From NCBI RefSeq assembly GCF_017833525.1, contig NZ_JAFICD010000001.1, positions 2,232,001 through 2,296,000 on the forward strand: a stretch of DNA of 64,000 bases. The letters run 5' to 3'. The notes below the pieces were generated by a model. It was given only the letters and a program-made list of their open reading frames with translations. It was not told where the DNA came from and ran no database searches. Below are positions 27,538-37,359 of the stretch, piece by piece. Each line of letters begins with the position of its first letter. The stretch's first letter is position 1. The position numbers and the translations under genes were made by a program. Source of the stretch: Duganella sp. 1411. Lineage in GTDB: Bacteria; Pseudomonadota; Gammaproteobacteria; Burkholderiales; Burkholderiaceae_D.

Positions 27538-30126
27538 CTAGCGGTTTTCCACCCACGCCACCTGCCCTTTCCTGCCATTGCGGTCGAAGGCCGCGACCTG
27601 GATCACGCCCTTGTCCGCGATCGGTCCGGTGACCGGTTTGCTGTTGATGTCCGGCGCGCTGCCGTCCGCCGTGTAGCGCATCGCGATGCCCGGCAGGACG
27701 TGGTTGACCAGCACGCGGCCGCCATCGAGCAGCAGGCCGGGAGGCGCGATGCGGTAGTTGACGTCCGCCTTTTCCAGGTCGAGGCGCGGCAGCACGCGCT
27801 GGCTCAAGGTGTTGACGAAACCGGACCACGCGGCGCGGTGCAGCACGGCGGCTTTGGTTGTGTCGCTCTCGGTGGCCCAGGCGGGATCGGGCGCCCATGA
27901 GCGCTCCGCCATCGCCAGCAATCGCGGCATCACCAGATAGTCGATGCCCTCCGGCGTCGGCACGGTCTCGGTGAACAGCGTCGCTTCCAGTCCGCGGATG
28001 CGGCGCTTGCCGTAGTCAGTCAGGCCGTCCTTGCCCGGCAGCGGCTTGCCGCCGCTCCTCAGGTAGTCCAGCGGGACGAAGTCGTAGACGGTATCGAGTT
28101 CGACGTAATCGCCCCAGTTGACGCCCGGCTCCTCCGGGTTGGCGTTGTAGGCCATGTCCATGTACATCTTGGTCACCGGCGCGAGCACGACATCGTAGCC
28201 GGCGTTGGCCAGACGGTAGGCGAAGTCCTCGGCGCCCTCGGTGTTGTTCCAGACGTAGGCGCTGAAACCGCGCTGCGTGAAGCGGGGATTCGGGATCAGC
28301 TTGGGCTGACCGCGCAGCATGGTGGTGCGCGCGGCCATCTCTTCCCAGCCGGAGGCGAACAGGCCGTGCTTGCGCAGGATGACGTCGACGCGGTCGTAGA
28401 AATAGTCCCACAGGTCGGCGGTGCTCTCCAGCTTTTTCTTTTGCATGAGCGCCAGGCTGGCCGGCGATTGTTCCCACGCTCCGCGCGGCAGCTCGTCGCC
28501 GCCGACATGGATGGTGCGCAGCGCAACGCCGGCCTGCCGGTGCAGCGCGGCGACCTGGCCGATGACATGCTCGATGAACGTGTAGCTGGACTCCATCCCG
28601 GGATTGATCACGTGGTCGTTGTACATCTGAGGCGACTTGTAAACCGAGCGGTCGTCGAAGTCGTTGAGCAGGTATTTCGCCGCGTCGCCTTTGCCGGCGG
28701 CCTTGAGCCGGTGATAGCGCGCCTCCATGGCCTGCACCGCCGCCCGCGCATGGCCCGGCATTTCGATCTCGGGGATCACGTCGATATGGCGCGCGGCCGC
28801 GTAGCGCAGGATCTCGATGTAGTCGGCCCGGGTATAGTAGCCGGTGCCGCTGGTGTTGTCCGGATCGCCGCCCGAACCGTAGGCCGGTTGCAGGCGCACG
28901 CCCGGCTTGGCGCTGTGACCACGCACGGCGCCGATGGAGGTGAGCTCCGGCAGGCCCGCGATCTCCAGCCGCCAGCCTTCGTCGTCGGTCAAATGGAAGT
29001 GGAAGGTATTGAGCTTGTAGCGCGCCATCAGGTCGAGCAGCTTGAACACGGTTTGTTTCGTGTGGAAGTTGCGGCTGACGTCGAGCTGGAAGCCGCGATA
29101 CGGAAAGCGCGGCGCGTCGACGACGGTCAGCTCAGGCAGATCAATGCTTGCGGCGCCGGGCAGCGGCATCAGGTCGCGCAGCGATTGCAGGCCGTACGCG
29201 ACGCCGGCGGCGCTGTTGCCGACAATGGCGATGCCGCCGCCGGCCTTGATGGTCAGGCTGTAAGCTTCCGGCGAGGCCTGGCCGGCCACCGTGCCCACGC
29301 TCAGGCGCAGCTCCGGCGCGCCGCCGGTGGCAGGCATCGCGGCCGGGAACAGGGAGCGCGCGAACGCGGCCTCCGTTTTCAGCGCGGCGGGCGCCACGAT
29401 CCTCGGCAGCGCCGCCAGATGCAGCGTGCCGAGGCCCTGTTGCAGCCGCAGCGGCGTCGGGAACACCGGTGGCAGCGCCTCCGCCGGCAGCAAGTCGGCG
29501 TTGGCGTTGCGGCGATAGGTGTCGCGGGGGGTGACGACTGCCTTGGCGCCGCTGTCGCCCTTATCCAGTTGCTCCGCACGTTGGACCGGCAGCAGTTCGT
29601 AGTCGGCGATGTTCTGTCCCACCCCGGGCGCGCTGTCGTAGACCAGATACGGACCCGCCGGCGCCTTCGCCAGTTTAATAACCAGGTTGGGATGAATGTA
29701 CGGCACGTTCAGCGTCTGGCCCGGCGCCACGCCGGCGAAACCCGGCGTGGGACGTATGCGGAACAAGCCGCCCGCCACCTGCTCCAGCGTCAGATTGCCG
29801 GCCAGCGGGCCGGTGGCGACACCGTCCATGCAGTTGAAGTAGAGCGACCAGCCTTGCGGCGGAAGTGGATGCTGGTCCAGGTTGGTGAGCACGAAGCGGG
29901 CGCGCGTGATGCCGCCCGGCGCCGCGGCGGTGAACTCGTTGCGTTCCAACTCCCAGCGCAGGCGCAGCTTGGCCGCAGCGGCGGCCGCGGGCGCGGACTG
30001 CTTCGTCACGCTGGACCTGTCCGCGACGGGGATCTCCGCCGCCCACGCCACCGTCCCCAGCATCGTCGCCATCAACAGCGACAACGACGCCAGCCTGAGA
30101 TCCCCGACCGTTTTACGATTCAGCAT
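27538..30126 (-). CDS. Beta-N-acetylhexosaminidase, GH20
   Basis: An 862-residue secreted enzyme that removes terminal GlcNAc or GalNAc. After a signal peptide (to about residue 30) come a CHB_HEX-like carbohydrate-binding domain, a GH20b domain, and the TIM-barrel catalytic domain starting near YRGFQLDVSRNFHTKQTV. The catalytic pair is D544-E545 in HVGGDELPRGAW. A C-terminal beta domain follows. The start has an AGAGGAG site. It is 27 nt downstream of a TonB receptor, which points to chitooligosaccharide or glycan use. Confidence 0.96.
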   Translation of the reverse strand: MLNRKTVGDLRLASLSLLMATMLGTVAWAAEIPVADRSSVTKQSAPAAAAAAKLRLRWELERNEFTAAAPGGITRARFVLTNLDQHPLPPQGWSLYFNCMDGVATGPLAGNLTLEQVAGGLFRIRPTPGFAGVAPGQTLNVPYIHPNLVIKLAKAPAGPYLVYDSAPGVGQNIADYELLPVQRAEQLDKGDSGAKAVVTPRDTYRRNANADLLPAEALPPVFPTPLRLQQGLGTLHLAALPRIVAPAALKTEAAFARSLFPAAMPATGGAPELRLSVGTVAGQASPEAYSLTIKAGGGIAIVGNSAAGVAYGLQSLRDLMPLPGAASIDLPELTVVDAPRFPYRGFQLDVSRNFHTKQTVFKLLDLMARYKLNTFHFHLTDDEGWRLEIAGLPELTSIGAVRGHSAKPGVRLQPAYGSGGDPDNTSGTGYYTRADYIEILRYAAARHIDVIPEIEMPGHARAAVQAMEARYHRLKAAGKGDAAKYLLNDFDDRSVYKSPQMYNDHVINPGMESSYTFIEHVIGQVAALHRQAGVALRTIHVGGDELPRGAWEQSPASLALMQKKKLESTADLWDYFYDRVDVILRKHGLFASGWEEMAARTTMLRGQPKLIPNPRFTQRGFSAYVWNNTEGAEDFAYRLANAGYDVVLAPVTKMYMDMAYNANPEEPGVNWGDYVELDTVYDFVPLDYLRSGGKPLPGKDGLTDYGKRRIRGLEATLFTETVPTPEGIDYLVMPRLLAMAERSWAPDPAWATESDTTKAAVLHRAAWSGFVNTLSQRVLPRLDLEKADVNYRIAPPGLLLDGGRVLVNHVLPGIAMRYTADGSAPDINSKPVTGPIADKGVIQVAAFDRNGRKGQVAWVENR

Positions 30127-30153
30127 TCCACTCCTCTGGATAAAACTTGATGA

Positions 30154-32787
30154 TCAAAACTTCGCTTTGACGCCGACACTATACCGTGCGCCGTTTTCAT
30201 AAACGCCGACCGGCAGGCCGTCGGTGGTATTGGTGCGTATCAGCTCATTACCGATGTTCACCGCCGTCAGATACAGGCTGACTTTGGGCGTGACGTCCCA
30301 GCTGGCCGACGCGTCCCACTGGCCGTAGGCGCTGGTGACATCCTGGCCGCCCTCATTCAAACCGCCATATGACTTGGAGCGGTAGTTGTAGGAAAGCCGC
30401 GCGCTGTAGCCGTTCTTCTCGAAGAAACCGGTGACGTTGGCCTGGTTGCGCGAGTTGCCCACCACGTTGAGCTTTTGGCCGTTGGCGTTGGCGCCGGTTT
30501 TGGCGTCGGTGAAGGTGTAGTTGACGATGGCGCCGAAGCCGCTGCCGAACGCTTGCTGCCACTGGAGTTCCAGGCCGTTGACGGTCTGCCCGCTGTCGGC
30601 GTTGTAAGGCCGCGTGACCGTTCGCGTGACGCCGGCCACGTTTTCCTGCGCGCTTTTCGAGTAGATGAAGGTATCGAGCTTCTTGGCGAACAGCGTCGCC
30701 GACAGCAGCGAAGCGTCGGCGTAGTACCACTCGGCGCCGATCTCCGCCTGGTTGGCATGGTACGGTTTCAGGAACGGATTGCCGGCGGTGGCGGCGTTGG
30801 TGGTGCCGCTCACCTCCGTGCTGGCGCTCAAATCGCTGTAGGTGTTACGCGCCATCACCCGGGCGACGGCGCCGCGCACCAGCAGGTCCTTGTTCACCGA
30901 GTAGACCGCGTTAAGGCTGGGCAGCACATCGTTGTAAGTGCGTGAAACGCTGCCCAACACATAATTGCCGTTGCCGTTCAAGTCCTGGTATGCCTCGGAG
31001 GTCTGATCGGTCTTGACCAACCGGGCGCCGAAGTCGCCGCGCCACTGCCCCGTCGCGAAATCCGCGCGCACGTAGGTCGCGTAGATCTTCTCCTTGATGC
31101 GGTAGTACTCGCCCTTGGCCTCGGCGTAGACCATGCCCTTGTCGAACATCGTGAAGCCCCTCGACGACGCCAGCCCGTCGTCCACCCACGCATATTGCGT
31201 CAGCGAGCCGGCGCTCGCCGCCTCCTGCGAAATCAGCGGCGAAGCGCCGGTCGACAGGTCCGCCAGCGTCAGCGTCTCCCAGCCTGGATTGCCAGGACCA
31301 TTGGTGCCGATGATGCGTCGGTTTTGCACCTTGGTGTCGCGCAGCTTGACGCCGACCTTGATCGATTTGAAGAAAGCGCCGTTCAGGTCCACCGTCAGAT
31401 CACCCTGCGCGTAGTTCTCCTTGGTCTCCATCCGGCGTATCCAGTCGCGCGTGCTTTGCAGGGTCAGCTTGGTCGGATCGAGCGGATTCATATCCAGATA
31501 CTTGATTTCGTAGGTGTCGGGCGCCAGGTTGAAGGTGGCGCGCGTATTCCCGGTGAACCAGAAATTGCGGTCATGGTCGCTGCCGCCCGAGCCCTTGGTG
31601 GTGCCGGCCTGGCCGTGGAACTTCCAGCTGTCGGCGTCATAGGTGCCGTCCAGGTCCAGCACCTGCGATTTGATGTAGGACTGGCGGAAGATCGGCTCGA
31701 ACGATACGCCCGTGGTGGGGCCGACCGTGCCGCCGACCAGCGCCTTGGTGCCGTCCGAGGTGGTGATGAAGCGCGGATTGGTGACCGCGATATTGCCCCG
31801 CGCGTCGGCCAGTCCACCCGCCTGCCACAGGTAGTTCTGGTTGCTGTTGTCCATGCTCATATCGGAGTCCATGTAGTTCAGCGAGATGTCCGTATTGGCG
31901 TTGGGACGCGCCTGCAGCGTGATGTTGCCGGTGGTGCGCTCGCGGTCCTGGCGGAAGATCGGCGTGCCGCCGCCCCACGACGCGTAGGCGCCCGGCGTCA
32001 CCGCGCCGTTCTGGTCGACGATGTTGTACTTGGTCGTGTCGGTGAAGTTTTCCAGGCCGTCGCGGCGCATCGTGCGTTTCTGCCGGCTGACGGCGACCAG
32101 CGCGCCAAAGGTCTTCTGCTCGTTGGTCCAGCTAAGCAGGCCGGAGAACTGCGGATCGGTTTTCTTCGGCAGCTCGCTGTAGGTCGCTTCCGCCGACACC
32201 TGCGCCACGAAAGGCTTCAGCTGGAAAGGCTTGCGGGTCTTGACGTTGACCAGGCCACCGATGCTGCCCTCGTCCAGGTCCGGCGACGGGCTTTTGTAGA
32301 CGTCGATGCTGCCCACCAGTTCCGATGCCAGGATGTCGTAGTTGAAGCCACGGCTTTGCGAATCGTTTTTCCACCAGTAGCCCGAGGCCACGGCCTGGCC
32401 GTTCAACTGCGTCAGATTCAGATTCTTGTCGGTGCCGCGCACGAAGATGTCGCGCCCCTCGCCCCAGGTGCGGTCCACCGAAATGCCGGGCACGCGTTGC
32501 AGCGAGTCGGCCACGTTCTTGTCGGGGAACTTGCCTACCTCCTCCGCCGTGACGGTGTCGATCACGTTGCCGGAGTCGCGCTTCTCGGCCAGATTGCGCT
32601 TGAGGCGTTCGCGGATGCCCTTCACTTCCACCACCGCCGGCTCTCCCGCCGTGGTGGTCTCCGTGGCCTGCGCCACCGCCGCATCGGCGGCGTACGAATG
32701 CGGAGCAAACGCGCCCCCCAGCGCCAGGGCGATCAGCTTGGGTAGCAGTTTTTTCTTCAACAGCGGCTTAGTCGTAGTCATCGTCAT
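30154..32787 (-). CDS. TonB-dependent receptor, Xanthomonas-Caulobacter carbohydrate type
   Basis: An 877-residue outer-membrane receptor with a signal peptide ending near SYAAD. The plug shows RDSGNVIDTVTAEEVGKFPD and NVADSLQRVPGISVDR, features of the TIGR01782 subfamily linked to glycan uptake. The barrel follows and ends in an aromatic residue (SVGVKAKF). The start has an AGGAG site. It lies between a binding protein and a GH20 enzyme, so amino-sugar oligosaccharides are the likely cargo. Confidence 0.95.
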   Translation of the reverse strand: MTMTTTKPLLKKKLLPKLIALALGGAFAPHSYAADAAVAQATETTTAGEPAVVEVKGIRERLKRNLAEKRDSGNVIDTVTAEEVGKFPDKNVADSLQRVPGISVDRTWGEGRDIFVRGTDKNLNLTQLNGQAVASGYWWKNDSQSRGFNYDILASELVGSIDVYKSPSPDLDEGSIGGLVNVKTRKPFQLKPFVAQVSAEATYSELPKKTDPQFSGLLSWTNEQKTFGALVAVSRQKRTMRRDGLENFTDTTKYNIVDQNGAVTPGAYASWGGGTPIFRQDRERTTGNITLQARPNANTDISLNYMDSDMSMDNSNQNYLWQAGGLADARGNIAVTNPRFITTSDGTKALVGGTVGPTTGVSFEPIFRQSYIKSQVLDLDGTYDADSWKFHGQAGTTKGSGGSDHDRNFWFTGNTRATFNLAPDTYEIKYLDMNPLDPTKLTLQSTRDWIRRMETKENYAQGDLTVDLNGAFFKSIKVGVKLRDTKVQNRRIIGTNGPGNPGWETLTLADLSTGASPLISQEAASAGSLTQYAWVDDGLASSRGFTMFDKGMVYAEAKGEYYRIKEKIYATYVRADFATGQWRGDFGARLVKTDQTSEAYQDLNGNGNYVLGSVSRTYNDVLPSLNAVYSVNKDLLVRGAVARVMARNTYSDLSASTEVSGTTNAATAGNPFLKPYHANQAEIGAEWYYADASLLSATLFAKKLDTFIYSKSAQENVAGVTRTVTRPYNADSGQTVNGLELQWQQAFGSGFGAIVNYTFTDAKTGANANGQKLNVVGNSRNQANVTGFFEKNGYSARLSYNYRSKSYGGLNEGGQDVTSAYGQWDASASWDVTPKVSLYLTAVNIGNELIRTNTTDGLPVGVYENGARYSVGVKAKF

Positions 32788-32859
32788 TTGATACTCCTGT
32801 TTTTATATTTAAGTAAAAACCGCTTCGATATCGGACATCGACACCTGATGGTCTTCCCC

Positions 32860-34128
32860 CTACTTTTGCTGCGGCTTGTACCACTTCGCAAAACCGTTCT
32901 GCAGCCTGGCGGCGGCATCCCTCGGCGCCAGCTTGCCGTTCAAAACCTGGGCATTGACGGCCCACAGTTCGCTTTCCATGCTCGGCTGCCCACGATTGAG
33001 CACCTGTGCATTGAAACGTATCGTCGAAGCGCAGCTCTTGCGCCACTCCGCCATCTGCTTGGCCACGGGATCGCGCACCGCGATCAGGTGATTCGACAGC
33101 GAAAAGAAACCGTTGATGCTGTTGGTGTAGAGGTCCGCGAACTCCTGCGATCCCACCCATGCCAGAAACTTGAGCGCGTCGTCCTTGTTGCGGGACTTTT
33201 TATTGATGCCGATGCCGATGTCCATATGGTCCGAGATGAAGCAAGGATCGCCCGCCTTGCGCACCGGCGGCGGAAAGGCGCCCGCTTCGAGGCCCGGCGT
33301 CTGGCTGAAGTGGGAGATATCCCAGGAGCCGGCGGGATAGACTGCGGCACGGCCCAGCGCGAACAGATTCTGGCTGTCGCCGTAGGTTTGCGCGCCGGCG
33401 CCCTTATCCAGATAGGCGCCCATCCTGGCTTCGAACTGAAACGCCTCGACAAACGGCGCGTCGGTCAGTTTGGCCTTGCCGGCGATGAGCGCCTTGCGCC
33501 CCTCCTCTCCGCGCCAGAAGTTCGGGCCGATATTGGTATAAACCATTTGGCTCGATTCCCACCGCTCGGCGGTGCCCAACGCCAGCGGCACGACACCGCC
33601 GCCGCCCTTCTTCACCGCCTCCAGCACGGCAAAGAATTCATCGACGGTTTTCGGCGGCTGCAAATCGAGCTTCTTGAAGATCTTCTTGTTGTACAAAAAG
33701 CCGTGGATCACCGAGGCGACCGGCATGCAGAACGTGTCCTTGCCGTCGTCGGTCTGCCAGGCGACCAGCGACGTCGGGGCGAAGTTCTGCATTCCCGGTT
33801 TGCCGTCGAGCTTTTCGAGATGGCCTTTTTTGTACAGCGACAGCGATACGTCGAAGGGCCGGCACGCGATCAGATCCCCCGCCGTGCCGCCGGCCAGGCG
33901 CGCGGCCACGCCGGCGTCGTATTCGGTGGGCGCGGTCGACGCGAACTTGACGTCGATGCCCGGATGGTTTTTTTCAAACGCCGGCAGCAGCACCTTTTCC
34001 CATAGCGTTTTGTCGTCGACGCGCCAGCTTTCGATCACCAGCGAACCGGCCTGCGCGGCCTGGGCGCACAGCAAGCCGACGAGTAAAAAGTAAGCTGGAA
34101 TATAAGCTGGAATTCCGCGTAATCGCAT
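32860..34128 (-). CDS. Extracellular sugar-binding protein (family 1), no transporter genes nearby
   Basis: A 422-residue secreted solute-binding protein with signal peptide YFLLVGLLCAQAAQA. The family-1 pattern is clear: LVIESWRVDDKTLWEKVLLP, FEKNHPGIDVKF, AGDLIACRPFDVSLSLYKKG and GFLYNKKIFKKLDLQPPKT. It appears to be the first gene of the run leading to the TonB receptor and GH20. As with the binding protein at 26055-27461, no permease genes are present. It may serve sensing, or an ABC system encoded elsewhere. Confidence 0.88.
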   Translation of the reverse strand: MRLRGIPAYIPAYFLLVGLLCAQAAQAGSLVIESWRVDDKTLWEKVLLPAFEKNHPGIDVKFASTAPTEYDAGVAARLAGGTAGDLIACRPFDVSLSLYKKGHLEKLDGKPGMQNFAPTSLVAWQTDDGKDTFCMPVASVIHGFLYNKKIFKKLDLQPPKTVDEFFAVLEAVKKGGGGVVPLALGTAERWESSQMVYTNIGPNFWRGEEGRKALIAGKAKLTDAPFVEAFQFEARMGAYLDKGAGAQTYGDSQNLFALGRAAVYPAGSWDISHFSQTPGLEAGAFPPPVRKAGDPCFISDHMDIGIGINKKSRNKDDALKFLAWVGSQEFADLYTNSINGFFSLSNHLIAVRDPVAKQMAEWRKSCASTIRFNAQVLNRGQPSMESELWAVNAQVLNGKLAPRDAAARLQNGFAKWYKPQQK

Positions 34129-34469
34129 GTGGCTGTCCGTCGTCTTTTTTAGTGATTCTCTAGCAGTATTTGCAACGATGAATTAATTCTAGCATTGCAT
34201 TTTCTGCGACGGGCCGGGCTTTCACCTCATCCGTCGAATACCATAAGTCGTTGAAAACATTGATGTTTATTTTTCCCGGCGGCAGCGGAGATTACACTTC
34301 CTTACGTCCCATCTCCTCGCGCACACGGGCGAGCCGCCAGCGTCGACGTCCCTTCGGCGCAAGAAAACGCAATAAAAACTTACAAAACTTAACCAAAAGA
34401 CGGCCGCTATTTCCGTGCGGCGGCGGAGTGTTGTCAGCGTGCGACGGCCGCGACTGGCAGTAGCGGCGT

Positions 34470-34490
34470 GTTTAGTAAAGGTGGTTAAAC
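34470..34490 (+). promoter_or_regulatory. Mannan-locus operator 1 (GTTTAG-N9-TTAAAC)
   Basis: A 21-bp inverted repeat with one mismatch, spacer TAAAGGTGG, followed by TGCGC. It matches the operators at 48946-48966 and 49023-49043. It ends exactly 23 nt before a TTGACC -35 element. The regulator is inferred to be the LacI-family protein of the locus, but the site lacks the central CG usual in LacI operators. Confidence 0.75.
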
Positions 34491-34513
34491 TGCGCAGCGT
34501 TTTTTGGATTCGT

Positions 34514-34543
34514 TTGACCTTCAAGTTTTCGAGATGCAATACT
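34514..34543 (+). promoter_or_regulatory. Sigma-70-type promoter of the TonB receptor gene
   Basis: TTGACC (34514-34519) and AATACT (34538-34543) are separated by 18 nt. The expected transcription start is near 34550, about 52 nt before the ATG. The operator centre lies near -70. Confidence 0.6.
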
Positions 34544-34601
34544 AAATTGTCATTATTGACACTCCCAGTACCCATAATTCTAAAGACGTCAAGGAGACGA
34601 C

Positions 34602-37298
34602 ATGCTGCATCCGACCAGAAGAACACTTATGAGTTTGGCCGTCGCCAGCGCTTGCGGGTTGATGACCATGACAGCACATGGACAGGCCAACGACACCGCC
34701 GCCGGCACCACCGATACACCAGCGGCAGCCGCCGCGGCTCCGGTCATCACCAACCCGGACCAGATCCCCGAAGTGAAGGTGACCGCCACCCGCTATTCGA
34801 CGTCGCTGCTGCGTACCCCGCTGGCGGTGGCGGCGCTCAGCCAGGAGCAGCTGACCCGCAAGGGCGCCACCAGCCTCTCCGACTTGAGCGGCGAGATGCC
34901 CAACGTCGTGATCGAAAACACCGGCGAGGATTCGGCCGTGCAGATCACCATCCGCGGCATCACCTCCACCAACTTCACCGAGACCGGCGACCCGGCGGTC
35001 GGCTTCCACGTCGACGGCATGTACTCGCCGCGTCCCCAAGGCGCGCAGGCGCTGATGTTCGACCTGGAGCAGGTCGAGGTGCTGCGCGGCCCGCAAGGCA
35101 CGCTGTTCGGCCGTAACTCCACCGGCGGCAGCGTCAACGTGATTCCCGCCAAGCCGGATTGGACGGGCAACTACGGCAAGGCCGACATCGATATCGGCAA
35201 CTACCGGAAGAAGCAAATTTCGGTGGTGCAGAACATCGTCGTCAACGACGCGCTGGCACTGCGCGCCACGTTCATGAAGGTCAAGCGCGACGGCTACGCC
35301 AACCAGACGCGCGACGTCAGCGAGGCGAACGCGCCGGCGCTGGGCTGGGTCCCGAACGGCAAGCCGGATGTCGACCAGCGCTTCAACCGCGTGGTCGGTC
35401 CGAGCGACTACTACACCAATCAGGACGAATGGGCCGGCCGTTTGACCGGTCTGCTGAAGATCAACAAGGACCTCACGGCCAAGGCCTCGTACGAGCAGTT
35501 CCAGGATTCCGGCGCCGGCGGCGCCACCTTCCGCGACTGCGACGCCACCGCCGGCACCCGCTACGCGTGCGGCCCGGGCCAGGGCAAGTGGGACATCAAC
35601 GTCAACGTCCCGGGCCAGAACGACCTGAGTATCAAGACGCTGCGCACCGGGATCAACTGGAATATCAACGATCACACCAATTTCGACTACACCTTCCAGA
35701 TCGCCGACCAGAAGCGCTCGCAGATCACCGACGACGACCTGGGCATGCAGCACGCGGCGCCGTTCCAGATCAACGGCGCCTACCCGAATTCGGCCGATGG
35801 TAACTGGGGCACGTGGCCGCTGACCGACTCGTTCCACCGCACGCTCGACTCGCGCTACCTGTCGACGGTGCACGAGGCGCAGTTGAAGCAGCAGCTGGGC
35901 AATGTGCAGTACGTCGGCGGCTTGTTCTGGATGCACGAGCGTAACCGCATCGACTACGAGCAGACCAACACCATCCAAAAGCCGTACGGCGATGTCGGCA
36001 GCGTGCTGTATAACCAGCCCAATCGCCAGGTCGACGCCAAGGCGGTCTTCGCCCAAGCCGACTGGAAGTTCATCCCGACGTGGACCGGTACCCTCGGCGC
36101 CCGCTACAGCGTCGACAGCAAGGAGGACAAGGGCGGCAAGGTCTACGGCGCCAACTGGATCGGCAACACCGCCTACTACAACGGGCTGTATTCGCAAGGC
36201 ACGCCAGGCACGCCGGGCTTCCACGTCCACGACGGCACCGACCTGACCCCGGCCATGGGCGGCAGCGTGGCGGCGTACCATCTGTATGGCGCGCCGACCT
36301 CGAACGACCATAAGCAGGAATGGAAAAAAGTGACATGGCGCGCGGGCCTGCAGAAGCAGCTCGACACCAACAAGATGGTCTACGCCTCCGTGTCGACCGG
36401 CTACAAGGCCGGCGGCTTCGCCGACAAGACGGACAGCTGCAACTACCGCCTGTGCGCCGACGGCAAACCGGGCGTCGAGACCTTCCTGCCGTACGAGCCG
36501 GAAACCGTCACCAACTATGAGCTGGGCTTCAAGGGCAAGTTCCTGGACAACCGTTTAAGCCTGTCGGCCACCGCGTTCTTCATGAAGTACAAGGACATGC
36601 AGGTCACCGGCACCTACTTCATCAACCAGATCATCCCATCGAACGGCCTGCCCTGCCCGGCCGACCAGCCAAAGTGCGACGTGTATGAAGGCTGGCGCAC
36701 CATCAACGTCGGCAAGGTGAATATCCCAGGCCTGGAGCTGGAGTGGGATTACAAGCCATGGCGCGGTGGCCGCATCGGTGGCGGCTTCGCTTACATCAAC
36801 TCCAGCATCCACGACTACAACTCGTACAGCGACGACTACCAGTGCGACGTGCGTCTGGAACTGGGTCTGCCGGCCTGCCCGACCGCCTACAATGGACCGG
36901 ACAAGACGCTGCTGGGCCGCCGCCTGGCCAACATCGACGGCAACCATCTGCCGAACACGCCGAAGTACCAGTTCAACATCAACTTCTCGCAGGAGTTCGG
37001 GTTTGAGAACGGCTACAAGGTGATCCCGTACGTGAAAGTGAACTGGCGCGACAAGGCTTACTTCGACATGCTCAATTCGGAGTTCTCGCACATCGGCCGT
37101 TACCAGAAGGCGTATGCGATGGGCGACGCGTCGGTGCGGCTGGAGGCGCCGGACGACAAATGGCACGCGGAGCTGTATGTTCGTAACATCTCGGACAGCC
37201 ATGCGAAGCTGAGCGGCAATTCGGTGTACGGTGGCTTCATGGAGGCTAACTTCGTACAGCCTCGCATGTTCGGCCTCCGGGTGGGCGCGAGCTACTAA
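34602..37298 (+). CDS. TonB-dependent receptor of the mannan utilisation locus
   Basis: An 898-residue outer-membrane receptor. A signal peptide (to about residue 28) is followed by a Thr/Ala-rich linker and the plug (PEVKVTATRYSTSLLRTPLA, VQITIRGITSTNFTETGDP, VEVLRGPQGTLFGRNSTGG). The barrel ends with FGLRVGASY, terminal aromatic as expected. The gene has the same operator and promoter layout as the transporter and lacI genes of the mannan locus, so it probably imports manno-oligosaccharides across the outer membrane. It is convergent with the enzyme operon. Confidence 0.93.
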   Translation: MLHPTRRTLMSLAVASACGLMTMTAHGQANDTAAGTTDTPAAAAAAPVITNPDQIPEVKVTATRYSTSLLRTPLAVAALSQEQLTRKGATSLSDLSGEMPNVVIENTGEDSAVQITIRGITSTNFTETGDPAVGFHVDGMYSPRPQGAQALMFDLEQVEVLRGPQGTLFGRNSTGGSVNVIPAKPDWTGNYGKADIDIGNYRKKQISVVQNIVVNDALALRATFMKVKRDGYANQTRDVSEANAPALGWVPNGKPDVDQRFNRVVGPSDYYTNQDEWAGRLTGLLKINKDLTAKASYEQFQDSGAGGATFRDCDATAGTRYACGPGQGKWDINVNVPGQNDLSIKTLRTGINWNINDHTNFDYTFQIADQKRSQITDDDLGMQHAAPFQINGAYPNSADGNWGTWPLTDSFHRTLDSRYLSTVHEAQLKQQLGNVQYVGGLFWMHERNRIDYEQTNTIQKPYGDVGSVLYNQPNRQVDAKAVFAQADWKFIPTWTGTLGARYSVDSKEDKGGKVYGANWIGNTAYYNGLYSQGTPGTPGFHVHDGTDLTPAMGGSVAAYHLYGAPTSNDHKQEWKKVTWRAGLQKQLDTNKMVYASVSTGYKAGGFADKTDSCNYRLCADGKPGVETFLPYEPETVTNYELGFKGKFLDNRLSLSATAFFMKYKDMQVTGTYFINQIIPSNGLPCPADQPKCDVYEGWRTINVGKVNIPGLELEWDYKPWRGGRIGGGFAYINSSIHDYNSYSDDYQCDVRLELGLPACPTAYNGPDKTLLGRRLANIDGNHLPNTPKYQFNINFSQEFGFENGYKVIPYVKVNWRDKAYFDMLNSEFSHIGRYQKAYAMGDASVRLEAPDDKWHAELYVRNISDSHAKLSGNSVYGGFMEANFVQPRMFGLRVGASY

Positions 37299-37303
37299 GG
37301 CGG

Positions 37304-37337
37304 TTGGCGGATTACGCCGTTCCGGCTAATCCGCCAA
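37304..37337. terminator. Inverted repeat between convergent genes (candidate bidirectional terminator)
   Basis: Arms TTGGCGGATTA (37304-37314) and TAATCCGCCAA (37327-37337) are perfect over 11 bp with a 12-nt loop. It lies between the end of the TonB receptor and the end of the enzyme operon. No clear T-run follows on either side, so termination is likely but not certain. Confidence 0.55.
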
Positions 37338-37359
37338 GCTCCGTCAACGGCTTAAGCGT

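Larger units (their letters stand above)
34129..34601. promoter_or_regulatory. Divergent regulatory region between the binding protein and the mannan-locus TonB receptor
   Basis: A 473-bp AT-richer gap between divergent genes; I support no gene in it. It holds GAATTAATTC (34180-34189), a palindrome AAACAT-TG-ATGTTT (34255-34268), the mannan-locus operator (34470-34490) and a promoter for the receptor (34514-34543). The two small palindromes could be regulator sites for the binding-protein operon; that is only a suggestion. Confidence 0.6.

Noticed and set aside
34267..34626. A 119-codon minus-strand frame in the divergent gap before the TonB receptor
   Set aside because: It overlaps the operator, the promoter and the start of the receptor gene, has no recognisable motif, and has no convincing ribosome-binding site.
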